44,359 nucleotides of DNA, taken from positions 253,610 through 297,968 of the forward strand of contig NW_005434597.1 in the NCBI RefSeq assembly GCF_000315625.1, given 5' to 3'. The position numbers and the translations under genes were made by a program. The notes beneath the pieces are model-generated. The model was not told the origin of the DNA. It saw only the letters and a program-made list of their open reading frames with translations, and did not search any database. Each line of letters opens with the position of its first letter. The stretch's first letter is position 1. Shown piece by piece: positions 1-15,737 of the stretch. The DNA comes from Guillardia theta CCMP2712. Lineage: Eukaryota > Cryptophyceae > Pyrenomonadales > Geminigeraceae.

Positions 1-48
1 GGAGCAGGGAGCAGGGAGCAGGGAGCAGGGAGCAGGAGCAGGGAGCAG

Positions 49-105
<57 letters not shown>

Positions 106-118
106 CAGCAGGAGCAAG
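1..118. repeat. GGGAGCA/GGAGCA microsatellite
   Basis: The window opens inside a microsatellite: 7-base GGGAGCA units grade into 6-base GGAGCA units up to about position 118. The same hexamer or its complement recurs at 1559-1595 (inside an exon), 2434-2553 and 4393-4450 (inside introns), and in degenerate form near 5480-5520. Confidence 0.9.
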
Positions 119-1524
119 GAAAGGCTGGCAAGCATCCTACAATCTGGTCTCCAATCACCCTCTCGTACCCCCGGCGGCCTGAGATATGGTGGGTCATTCG
201 TTGGGGTGGGTAAGAGGAAGAGGTCGTGGAAAGTCAGGAGGAAGACGCCGGGGGGTAGGGGTGGTTTAGGGTAAGTGAATCGATTACTACCGGTGGTGAT
301 TAAAAGTTAATTTAAAGTTAAATTTGATGTACCCGTGACCCACCTCTTTCGTCTATGCCTACCACCTTGTCTGTAGGGAGGTCTCTAGGACACTTGTACT
401 TTGGATGACCCACCCCCTCTATGTTTTTTTAACCCCTGCGAAAGCCTTCAGGAGCACCCGTGTCGTGTCCCTCCCTCGGAAATTATTATCGTCAACGTCT
501 GTTGAAGTCTTCAAGACCCCAGCAATAAAATATTGCAAGAACCCTGAGCACTGAGCAATAGAATATTGAAAATCGCTAAGTATTCAGCAATAAAACGCGA
601 GGTCTTCACGGCTGGCAATGAAGAGATCTATTGAAATCGACATAGTTTTTGTGAGGAGCTCTTTTTCTTCAGTTGCACCTCTCAACCCTCTCGGCCTCTT
701 CTCTCTCAAAGCGTCACTTGTGACCCCGGGCCCCTACTGACCCTCCTGACCCCCCCGCTGTGACTGCCACGGGTGGGTCCCGATCGGATCTTCGGAGCTC
801 CGAAACTACCGGGGTTGACTGATGAGATGACAGTGACTACTACTGGTACTGATTTTTAACTTACCTTTGAGTAAAAATTGTGATCACTACAGGCGCACCG
901 TTTAACTCAAAGTACAGGCAGAACACCGGAGGCCTTAAGTTTAGCAGTTCAGTCACTGTCACCGGGCCGATCGGAAGTCCAGGATAAGGGGCTCAGTCCG
1001 ATCTAGTTTACTCAACTTGATGGTTCTCGTCCGACTTTCCAGCACCGCCGCCAGCTCAGGCTTGACCGTGTGATCCGGCGGGACCGGCGGGCCGGGCCTC
1101 GAGTCGCGACCGGGGGCTCGGGGCCGCCCGCCGGTCCGGCGGCCGCGGCGGGCCGGACCAGATGAGACTTACCGTGAAGAGAGATGCGACCAAATAGGAA
1201 GAGCAGGAGGCTTGAGTGAAGGAGAACGGCATGCATGCACACATGCATGGATCAAAGGAGAGAGAGAGAGACAGAGAAATACAGAGAGACAGACAGAGAG
1301 ACAGAGAAGGGGGGGAGGAGAGGGAGAGAGGAGGAGGGAGGGAAGGAGGGAGGGAAGGAGCCGAAAGAGCTCTGAATATCATTGCTAGCACCACTGTCCA
1401 TTGCAGCGCGATGACTCTTGTTGAAGCAGTATCTACCTGCTGCATGCAAATCTGAATACCTTCTCGGCATGTACCGATCTCAGGGACGAGAACCACAAGT
1501 ACCTTTGTGACAATTCCGTTAAAA
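119..1524. other. Non-coding stretch, partly GC-rich
   Basis: No convincing gene. Open frames here come from low-complexity DNA. A CCGG-rich island lies at about 1060-1165 and a GA-rich microsatellite at 1256-1360. Bases 845-876 hold a motif that recurs at 20532-20563. This could be upstream sequence of the SR-rich gene, but no promoter element is recognisable. Confidence 0.5.
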
Positions 1525-3392
<1,868 letters not shown>

Positions 3393-3981
3393 GAAGAAGC
3401 AACAAGAAATAAAAACACTTGGAAAGGAAATGAAGGGAAGAAAAGGAAAAGTCAACTCAAGGGGAGCAAAGAACACAGAGAACGGAAAGGAGAGAGGGGA
3501 GGGGAGGAAGAGAGAGAGAGAATGGAAAAGACGGGATAGACCAGAGAGAGGACAGAAGGGAAGGGAACAAAAGGAAAGGAAGGGATCGACAGGGTAAAAC
3601 AGTCAATATCAGATGATTCAATTAGTTTTATTTGTTGACATTTCACAACTTATCTTCTTCAACTCGAAGCTGCTGGGGAGAACTTGTAGCTGCTTGAACT
3701 TGTGGTTGGTCTCGACAAACTGATAAATCATCATCATTGTCACCACAACCACCACTCTCTCTAACATCTTAATCACTCCTCCTCCTCCTCCTCTCCACGA
3801 AATCATTTCTATCTTCACCATCTAAAATTTCTACCATCCTCATCGCCTCCGTTGTTGCTGACCTCTTGCCAAAAAGCTTCTTGTACACTCGAGGCTCGCT
3901 ATATCTCCGCTGAAAGTGATAGCCGGAGTGCGAGGACGAAGAGGAAGTCTGCGGTCTGCGAGGAGAGAGGAAACTGGCGTG
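3393..3981. other. Intergenic, purine-rich
   Basis: Spacer between two + strand genes. It holds a GA-rich stretch (3390-3600) and a more AT-rich stretch (3600-3850). No feature is supported. Confidence 0.5.
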
Positions 3982-5238
3982 ATGTCCGGGAGTAGAGAGG
4001 ACGGAGCTATCCTCAAGCGAGTTTTCTGGCAGAAAGGATTCGTATGCCCTCTGCGGTCCTGGGCAGAAGAAGGAATAAGGAGGAAAGAGACCGAAGGACG
4101 AACGTTGTCTCGAAGTATGTGGAAGAGTTTGAAACCGGTGAAATTGAAACAGGGAGGAGCGACAGTACGCGACATGACAAGTGGGTCAAATAGGGAGGAG
4201 AGGACGAGAAGAGAGGAGAGGAGGAGTGAAGAGGAGGAGAAGAAAAGGACGACGTGCTGTACGGCGCTAGCACAAAACCGTCCCTCGAGTCACTTACCCG
4301 TGCTCATGAAGCTGCGATTCTCTTCGTCTTTCACCTTCTCCAACTTTCCTCTGATACCATCTCTGAACTTCTCCTGAGTCCAGATTCAGATCAACTGCTC
4401 CCTGCTCCCTGCTCCCTGCTCCCTGCTCCCTGCTCCCTGCTCCCTGCTCCTCCCCTCTCCCCTCCTCCCTCCTCCCAATGGGATCTCCACTCACACTTCC
4501 TGATAGCGGCCACACCCAAGGACCGTCTGCCCCATAAATCTTCACTACCTGCACATGTTTGTCATCTCCCGCCATCCTCCATCTCTTCTTCCCAACCTTC
4601 CCCGGCATCGTGGGAGAGAGCATGGCCAGCCGCGCCGCAGCGTCGGTAGCCTGCGGACTTCCCGGCACTTCCTGCTAGAGTTCGATCAGCACAGAGAAGG
4701 ACAGGGTCTGGACTCAATGGCGGCCTTACATTCTCCCCTGAACGAGGGCAAGAGGGGATCCAGCTTCGAGTTTGCCTGGGAAACAAAACGCCTTCAGCTC
4801 AAAGGAGGGGGGGATGCAAGGAGTGACCTGTCGAACCTCCCAGGGGCCGGCATCTTCTTCCAGAAACTGCAGGGCAAGCAAATCATGCGCGATCGGCTGT
4901 TTGATACTTCCAACCGCCTCGAGCCCATTCTTTGCTCTCCTTTCCGTCCTTCCCCCTTCAGCGCTCAGGTGCGATCATCTGTCCTTCTCCCCTCTCCTCT
5001 GCTCGTTCTCGCCATACTCTTATCCTATCCGCAGAGTCTCCCCACAACCCCTGAGCCTGATCCTCCCCCTCCTTCTCATGCTTACCCGTCCGTCAATGGC
5101 CCGCCTTTCACCATTTTTTTACGTAGCTTTGCGGTCAAAAAGTACCCTACCTCCATCGTCTATAGTCTACTACCCACCCTATTGACTGAACTCATGAATC
5201 CGGGACCCCTCGTACAGTTTTTAAAAACTATTGTTTAA
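3982..5238 (+). CDS. Unrecognised protein, 5 exons
   Basis: Exons 3982-4041, 4080-4180, 4271-4377, 4679-4968 and 5035-5238 give 253 residues. The best support is in exons 2 to 4, which join in phase and read as ordinary protein (motifs such as KYVEEFETGE, RAHEAAILFVFHLLQ, GAGIFFQKLQGKQIMRDRLFD). The middle has a helical hydrophobic segment and the end is Pro-rich. I do not recognise a family. The 301-base intron 4378-4678 carries a CTCCCTG microsatellite, and the first intron is only 39 bases. The last exon is the weakest: it stays open to TAA at 5238, but the gene could instead splice onward into the Ala/Pro-rich frame at 5340-5740. Confidence 0.45.
4393..4450. repeat. CTCCCTG microsatellite in an intron
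   Basis: Seven-base units, complement of the GGGAGCA unit at the window start, within intron 4378-4678. Confidence 0.85.
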
Positions 5239-5814
5239 ATACTATCACAAAATATTCCTCACAACAAATGATGGTACAGCTTTTTGTATAGTTTCATGTA
5301 TAAAATGCTATTTATGTATGTTTTTTATTTCTGTTTGTAGTGGATTTTCTGAAGGATTTTCTGCAGCGGTACCAGCAGCTGTACCTGCAGCTGTACCAAA
5401 ATTCTACTCTGGTCACCCATCATCTCCCAAAGTTGCGTCACCAGCGAAAATGGAGCGAAAATCCACTTCCGATGCTCCTGCTGCTCCTGCTGCTCCTCCT
5501 GCTGCTCCTGCTCCTGCTGCTAATGACCTTGCTTGTGCCAGTCAACTTTCTCCATCGAATCGCCTTCTTCATCCTCCTCTTGCTCCTGTTCCCCTTGTTC
5601 CTCCTGTTCCCCTTGTTCCTCCTGTTCGCTTTGTGTATATATATCCCCAGCTGCTCTCCTATCTGCTGCACCTGCCCTTTTTGATTTGGATCTTGCTGGG
5701 CATCTTGTCATACTCCCCCAGCTCTCTTCCTCACATTTAGCTCTCTACTTCCTCCTCGCGTCCTCTTCGTCTCCGTGACCTCTGACCTTCGCCAGGTGGT
5801 CCAGGCATATCGCC
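5239..5814 (+). other. Possible Ala/Pro-rich exon, otherwise unassigned
   Basis: A frame from about 5340 to 5740 reads as Ala/Val/Pro-rich sequence (AAVPAAVP, then APAAPAAPP). It begins after a good acceptor (TTTGTAG) but I could not connect it in phase to either flanking gene. Part of it is encoded by a CTGCTC-type microsatellite, so it may be a low-complexity artefact. Confidence 0.25.
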
Positions 5815-7824
5815 ATGTCTTCCTTCAGCAGCTTCCTCAGCTCTGCCAAGCAGATGGCGCAGCAGGTGCAGACTCAGGCGTGTTTGCTGCTCCGTGACTG
5901 GGAATGCAGGCGGTAGACAACGTGAAGCCCATGGCAGAGCGAGTGAAGGCGCAGGCGGCTAGCATTGACACAGTGAGAGAGTTGGGAAGGGAGCAGGAGG
6001 GGCTGACGATAAGGCAGTCAAAGATGAGGGAGACGGTCAGTCAGGTCGGGCACACTGCTAGCGAAGCGTTCTCACAGGCAAGGATGGTGGCGGAGCCTCA
6101 CCTGACTCAGGCAAGTGACTTAAGAAGCCTGAACAACTTGACCTCAGCTGACGTCGATGCAGGCGCGAGACTCCGCATGGCAGTTAGCGAACCAGCAGGC
6201 GAACAAGTTGTCCAAAGTGAGGGAGGGGAGGGAGAGGGGCGAGCGAGGAGATGGAGGGAGGGAAGGAGGGAGGGGAAGGGAGTGGAGGGAGGGACGGCAG
6301 CGAAGGAATAAGCGCGAGAAGAACGAGAGGAGAGAATGAGGGGAGTGGGAGGGGAGATAATGGAGCGAAGGCTGATGCAGCTGAGCAGGTGAACGCAAAG
6401 TCGCTGCTCAACTCCAACGCGAACTTCGGAGTTCCTTTGGACGCCCTATGCATGCGCGGCTCCTCCGGCGCAAACCCAGCAGAGATCCAGGTTAGAGATG
6501 GAAGGCGCAAAGGAGGAGAGGGAGGGAGGAGAAGGAATGGGCACAGGAGGAGTAAAGGGAGTAGGCTGGTTTCGGCTGGGCTGGAGGAGACGCAGGACGC
6601 ACGTTGACGACCCTACAGATTCCTGTGGTCCTTGAAATGATGCTTGCTGACTTAGAGAAGAGATCGCAATACCTCAGCCCTTCTACACGTAAGGAGAGGG
6701 AAGGAGAGGAGAGGAGAGGGGAAAGATGGAGACGAGACGAGGAGAGGAAGGGTTACGAGGAGAAGGAAGAGCTGACCTCCACTGTGGCAGAGAAAGGAGC
6801 GAAGCTTTTCAGCATCTCAGGCGATCAGGAGGAGGTCAAGTCGCTTGCTAAGGTCTCACCGGCGTTTCTTCTTGTGGTACTTACGAACATGTCAGGCAAT
6901 GGACACAAACTTGTCGGTTGTCACTCTAGAGACTCAAGACGTTCATGTCATCGCCTCCCTCCTCCGCCTATGGTCCTCCCCTTCCTCCTATCCACTCAGC
7001 CTTGCTCCCCCTCAATGTACTTCCTCCCCATCTCAACTTGCAGCAGGTTGATTCAGCTCCCTGAGCCTCTCCTCACCTACAGCAAGTACAACGACATCGT
7101 CACTGGTTGCCCTCCGTCCCCCCTTCATCCTTGCTCGTAACTCTCTATGCAGCCTGCAAGGCGGAGGACCAAGGGAAGGCGCTTTCCGCGATCTTTGCTA
7201 CCTTGCCGCGATCAAAGTGACAGCTCCTCCCTCCTCCTCTTGCTCGTCATCTCACGTCTTCGTCCTCCCCATCCCCCCCTCCCCTCCCTTTGTTCTTGTT
7301 CTTGACAACCAAGTACATCAGCTGGATCACAACTCAACGGCTCCTCAAGTTCCTGAGCGTGATGATCAGCAAGGTGACTCGTCCCTTCTTCTCTGTGCGT
7401 TGAGCTCTCTTGCTTAGGACAGCAGCATGACTCCGATCATCGCCGTCGCCTTCGGGCCGGCTATGCTCCGTCCCAAGAGGAGGTAGACACAACCTCCCTC
7501 CTCTCGTTCCTCCTGACTGCCGGACAACAGGGAAGGACAGCTCAGAAGCCTCCTCGAAGACTTGTGGGTCTTTATCTCCTCCTCCTACTCCTCACTCTCC
7601 GTCCAGGCCTCTCATCACTGACTCCATCGAGTGCATCCTGGCCAACGTCGACAAGGCGTTTGCCAAGGACAATGAACCTGCAGAGGAAGAGCCGCAGGTT
7701 CCTCTCCCTTTCCCTCTTCCTCCTCCCCCATATTCCCTCCCCCACCAGCTTTCTGTCCCTTTCCTCCTCTTACACACACGGGCAGATCTGGGGAGGCGTT
7801 GAGCAGCAGGAAGAAGCGGAGTGA
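5815..7824 (+). CDS. RhoGAP-domain protein with degenerate arginine finger
   Basis: Fourteen exons: 5815-5865, 5910-6110, 6163-6216, 6389-6490, 6619-6688, 6791-6852, 6896-6972, 7047-7105, 7153-7216, 7322-7373, 7418-7482, 7541-7567, 7607-7697, 7786-7824; 337 residues. Residues 1-102 are Gln/Ala-rich and helical, possibly coiled coil. The RhoGAP domain spans about 115-310 with NFGVPLDAL, LFSISGDQEEV, LLRLWLIQLPEPLLTY and MTPIIAVAFGPAMLRPK. RhoGAPs stimulate GTP hydrolysis by Rho-type GTPases. The family arginine finger lies in the LFR-x-SG motif; here the residue is Ser167. The Asn positions in the MTP-x-N and FGPNLL motifs are Ile272 and Ala279. GAP activity is therefore doubtful and a binding role is possible. 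Intron 6111-6162 is GC-AG. Confidence 0.82.
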
Positions 7825-8101
7825 AGGGACCGGCACTAGCACACGAAGCTGTAATGTCCTGTAAATCTCCTCCTGCTTCACCGTCCTGCGATTCTCCTCC
7901 ACCCTACTGACCCACTCGCACGCCTCCCTGCTTCACTCCCCGGGCCGACTTGGGCGCTAGAGGGTCGATGGGAGGAAAGAGGTGGCGATCTCGGAAGGTC
8001 ATGTACCCAGCAGCCACCTGCAGCAGCCAAATTTAAGTAGAGTCGATGTAAAGATGCAGTAGAAGATGAAGTGCAGGAGGACGAGGAACGGGTGACGGGA
8101 G
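7825..8101. other. Spacer between convergent genes
   Basis: Lies between the 3' ends of the RhoGAP gene (+) and the DYRK gene (-). An alternative acceptor would move the kinase stop to 7999. Nothing else is seen. Confidence 0.5.
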
Positions 8102-11354
<3,253 letters not shown>

Positions 11355-12570
11355 GTTGACACTTCTACTTTCTTTTGCTGTGCCTTACCAACAGCAAAGT
11401 TAGGAACTACAATCCAGTTGTTTGTTTTCGACTGGTTCGTATTGGTGAATACTGTGAATCCTGCATTGGAGGTAGTCAGTCACATGGATCATGTTTCATC
11501 AAGGATTCTCCAACTGCTTGAATGTTCTCTTGAGAGTGTGTAGACCAGGACGACACACAACAAAGACAAATTGATACACCTCGCATACAGTAGGTTGGTG
11601 TCCACAGGAAAAAAATCTGTGAGAATGAAGATTTGCACAAGCAAACACTTTGAATTTGCCTGTTGACATCAAACAAGGATGAAGCTACAAAAGCATACCA
11701 ACAGCATTCTAGACTTGAATTCTAAATGGAACGCATCCTTCATGTATGTGCTGGTGGGAGAGTGAGGTAAAGGGAGTTGAGCGGGTGAAACGATGAGGAG
11801 CCGAGGCAGCTGTAGGAGCTTCATGAGCTGAAACTTGGAGCTGCTATGGTGATGATGGGATAGAATGTACATGACGGCGTGTCCTCATACTCCTACCTGC
11901 TGCTGGGCTGGTTGGAGGCAGAGGCGGCTAGAGCATGGCAGGGGCTGAGCCGTGTTCCAATTCCCTGAGGGGGTACAATCCAGGGGTAGTGGACGACATC
12001 GAGTTGGTGGGGTGGAACATTTTCAGGGTCCAATATCGATGGGTACCTCTTGACCACCACAAGGGGTGGGTACTTGAAAGGAATTATACGGGTGAAGTAG
12101 ACTACACCGGGTCAGGAATTTGATGGGTACCGGTGTACCAATCTTGGTATAGGGGTCCAAGCCGATCTGTGTTGATGGAGATCAAAGGGGTACCTCATGG
12201 AATGGATTTGAGTGGGGTAGTTTGAAAAGAAGGGGTAATTTCGAAAAGGGTTCTCAATTTTATCCACTGAGGGTGGGTACTTAATTATCAAAAATAGGGG
12301 TACGGTCAGAACGATATGGATCTGAATACGAGGGGTCTGAATGTTGGGGGTCAATGTACGGGTGGGTGACATTGGCTAGCACTAGACCTGAGGGGGTATC
12401 AACGGCTGGAACCAGTTTCATATGGCTATGAAGACCGGTACTTTCTACGTGAAACTGTTGGGAAATAGGTAGGTAGGGGTGATCACCCCATCTGGAGACC
12501 AACGGATTGGGGAATCAACTTCAGTTCAAATTGATGACTTGATTTTCAAAATATTACCTCTAGCTTCAAA
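11355..12570. other. Gene-free stretch with GGGTAC motifs
   Basis: No gene supported. From about 12000 to 12500 the DNA has a repeated but irregular GGGGTA/GGGTAC theme: GGGTAC near 12038, 12068, 12125, 12189, 12273 and 12299, plus related GTACGGGTGGGTGAC near 12356. Spacing is irregular and the intervening DNA differs, so it is not a simple tandem array. Confidence 0.5.
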
Positions 12571-13150
12571 CCGATGGGTTATAGTTGGGGCGGGCCCGGA
12601 CCCGGATTTGTATACAGTGCGGCACTGAGTGGACTCGTCGGACTCGGACTCCGGACTCGGACTCGGCGACCATGATACCGGCGCTATCCCGGCGGCCCGG
12701 CGGCGTGGACCCTATCCGGTCACACTCAGGTGACTCACCGTTCAACGGTTAGTGACCGTCCGACTAGTCTAGCCTCTACTAGCCCCGGCTAGCCTTCCGA
12801 AGCAGTTTACTCCGGCGAAGTCACTTAAATTAAAGATCAGTACGAGGACAGTCAGGAGAGACGGAGAGGCCGGGCTTGCCAACCGCCGTCGGAGGCTCAG
12901 CGGCTGACCCTGTCGCACTGGCCCGGCAAACGCCGGGCGCCGAGAAGAGAGCCTCGGAGCCTCGGAGCCTACTGAGCAGGCCGGCGGGACTCACTCGGAG
13001 TCGCGGACAGTCTCCGGGCCCCGGCGCTGGCGGACTCCGGCGTACTTCACGCCGGGTCGCCGGCCCCGCCGGGTAGCCGCGCTTCTGAGTCGACCGATCA
13101 CCGGGCCGGCGGGTCACCGGGCCTGTCACGGCAGTCACTGGGCCCCGCCA
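12571..13150. other. GC-rich island
   Basis: Strongly CCGG/GACTCGG-rich DNA, including several CGGACTC units near 12630-12670. Open frames on both strands look like composition artefacts. Similar islands lie at 1060-1165 and 37660-37830. Confidence 0.5.
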
Positions 13151-13587
13151 CTGTCATGACGCTGGCATCGGGGGCCAACACAGACCGGCGACAGTACAGA
13201 ATCTGATACGGTTGAAGTAGCAGGCTCGGTACGAGGAAAAAGTTGTATCGGGGGACGAGCCTTGGAGTCCGTGGCCTACTAGTCTCGAGATGCGCAGGGA
13301 TGTATCTGTATCGAGAGCGGCTCGGTTGTGAAACGACGAGGCAGCACGTCGATTGGTTACACCTCGTTGGCCGCCTTGTAACTTTACTACTAAGTTACAT
13401 ATCAAAACAAGCGGAGAGGATATCAACTTGAACGACTCTTCTAGAATCTCAGCACCAGTCGAGAAGATTCGAATCAAAGAAGGCGTAACTGCACTGACGC
13501 CCCCGCATGCCCTCAAGCGGCTGCTGCTTGTAAAGCTGCCGATCGAACCAATTTTCACGTACAACATTTTAAACAAACCCCCGTAAG

Positions 13588-14045
13588 TCCCCGTTCATCC
13601 TCTACTTGTACTCCCCGACATTCTCCTCTCCCCACCACATCCACTGCCACATCCTCCCGTCCTCCTCCTCATCGCCTCGTTGTCTTCGTCCTCCCTCCCC
13701 CCCTCCTGACCCCTGCCATGACCACACTCCCTACCCCCCGTTCTACCATCAAGATCGCTCACGTCTCCGCATGGTCAAGACCCTCCTCCTCCCGATCCCG
13801 CCCCGCCCTCTTGCCCTCTCCCGCCATCCCCGAAGAGGGCGGAAGGACGTCGATGAAGGCGGGGACGGGAGGCGCGCTAGTGCTGGGGAGCGTGATGGCA
13901 GCGAGGAGGAAAGCGCTGGCCAGCAGGACGATCGAGGAGGGCGGCGATGAGAAGACCCTGCTGCGATAAGCTGAGCAACTCCAAGTGAGAACAGAAAGAA
14001 AGGAAGAGAAGAAGTGTAGATAGGCACGTGTAAAGTAGGATGTTA
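13588..14045. repeat. Dispersed repeat, copy A
   Basis: Diverged copy of the sequence that also forms the arms of the palindrome at 15738-17393, in the same orientation as the right arm. All three copies keep an open frame that reads, on the - strand here, as a hydrophobic segment (LLASAFLLAAITLPSTSAPP) followed by a Gly/Lys-rich part. Confidence 0.75.
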
Positions 14046-14563
14046 GAATAAAGCAAGAGCTGAAAGACAGGCTGTTTGCTCCTTCGACAAACTGCCCCAC
14101 GAAAGTGCACTCGTCGCTCAGTAACTGTAAAACCCCGTCATCGTTTCTGTATCATGCGACTTGTTTTGGTCATCTCGCTCTCCCTGCAACAGCGCACGAC
14201 TCAGCCATGGTTGTTGATGGGAGGCCAGCATCACGTAAGTTGCAAGGCAGAGGGGGAAAATGCAAATTTACGTGCTTGAGTGGGATGATTCAGTGATGCA
14301 CAACAGGAAGGGTCACTTCATTCTATGTTCAAGGAACCATGAATGAGCGTTCAGACTGTTCTGTATCGGTTTGCTGACATTGTAAAACTGCCGTTAGACA
14401 GATAAAGATGGTCAAGTCCTCAGTCCATCATGTCTTGCCTGTTCCAGCTCTTCCGTCTTGTCTTCCCCTTGCATCTTGTTCCCTGAAAGGATTGCCACCA
14501 CGCACTGCTGCACAATAAGTCGCACAGGCGAGTATGTCCTTGCATCAGAGTGTCCCTAGCACA

Positions 14564-15180
14564 GCGAGCTCAACTCAGACTGGACCTACCCGAGGTAAGG
14601 GACAGCAAGGCTAGGCTTAGCCTTGATCGTCAACAAAGTCAGGCAATGGCCTCTCAGAGGACTGAAAGCATACGCCTTGGTAGCGAAGGTGGAGGCGCGA
14701 AGCTTGATACTACCGTAGTGTCACACCTCGAAGCTTTATGGGTTGCTGACGTCTGCCGCGAATGCTCAAGGCAACTCTGCTGGATCACACGTGAAGGTGA
14801 AGTGCAGTGATGTCGATTATACTGGCGATGCTAGATCAGCGTGAAGGTGAAGTGCAGTGATGTCGATTATACTGGCGATGCTAGATCAGCGTGGCATCCA
14901 ACATGACGAGAAACAGACCGTTGTAGCTGAAGAGGCTGATCCTTATACATCAGCTTCTGCTCCACTTCTTACCAAGAGTGATGGCCGAAACCACCCGTAC
15001 TGATGAGGCTCTCTCTCTCTCGGCCACCAGGGGTCATTCACCTCTTGAGAGCCGTTGTATGCCTCCAGTCCTCTGAGAGGCCGTTGCCTGACTTTGTTGA
15101 CGATCAAGGCTAAGCCTAGCCTTGAGTGCTGTCCCTTACCCTGGGTAGGTCCAGTCTGAGTTGAGCTCGCTGTGCTAGGG
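14564..15180. repeat. Inverted repeat, ~110-base arms
   Basis: The left arm (about 14564-14675) and right arm (about 15063-15180) are near-perfect reverse complements, for example AAGGCTAGGCTTAGCCTTGA against TCAAGGCTAAGCCTAGCCTT. The spacer contains the 50-base tandem duplication at 14791-14890. Confidence 0.85.
14791..14890. repeat. 50-base tandem duplication
   Basis: Two identical 50-base units, 14791-14840 and 14841-14890, each starting GTGAAGGTGAAG and ending GCTAGATCAGC. The unit also resembles 17455-17470. Confidence 0.95.
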
Positions 15181-15737
15181 CTGTACTCTCTCAAAAGACT
15201 TCGCTATCAACTTGCTGACGATTCTTGTCATCTGACTCTTGCTCACGAATCTTTCAGACTCTGCTCTGATACACTCCACAGCCGCTGCTTCTGCTAGTCT
15301 GCCAGCTTAGGACGTACTAAGCACGACTCCCAGAGCGATGAGTCTGCTTGAATGAAGTCAAGCATGACTTCAGGAAGGGAACGGCGTGAAGGTCGGCGAC
15401 CGTACGCGTATCATGACGTTCCACAGCATTGCCTCGCAAGGCACGCTGCTAGAAAGGGTACACAAACAGCCAGTGCCAGTGGCCTCTGCCGTGTCTTGAG
15501 AACTTGAAGTAGCAACTGACACACGGTTGCCACAGGGTTCATGTAAACATGCTTGCCATGTGATCGCATCACATGTGGCGACTGTCCTGCGATCTCCATG
15601 CGCCGGAGAACGCGATCTCATTGGACAGCTGTGAATCGGAGTCTCTGCTAGACCTCCTCTTCAATCTTGGCGGCAGTCTCGTCGCGGCCAAATGTACAGG
15701 TGAAGGTTAACAACTCCTGATGGTGCATCCGCTCCGA

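Noticed and set aside
3916-4377. 153-residue + strand open frame and its overlapping - strand frame
   Set aside because: A different frame, spliced twice, reads as better protein and connects in phase to the exon at 4679; the long frames look like shadows.
5866-5909. A 32-base GC-AG intron starting at 5878 in the RhoGAP gene
   Set aside because: A normal 44-base GT-AG intron (5866-5909) ends at the same acceptor and keeps phase; it was preferred and the GC-AG version not counted.
12830-13138. Overlapping open frames on both strands in the GC-rich island
   Set aside because: GC-rich DNA lacks stop codons by chance; both readings are Pro/Arg/Gly/Ser-rich with no motif.
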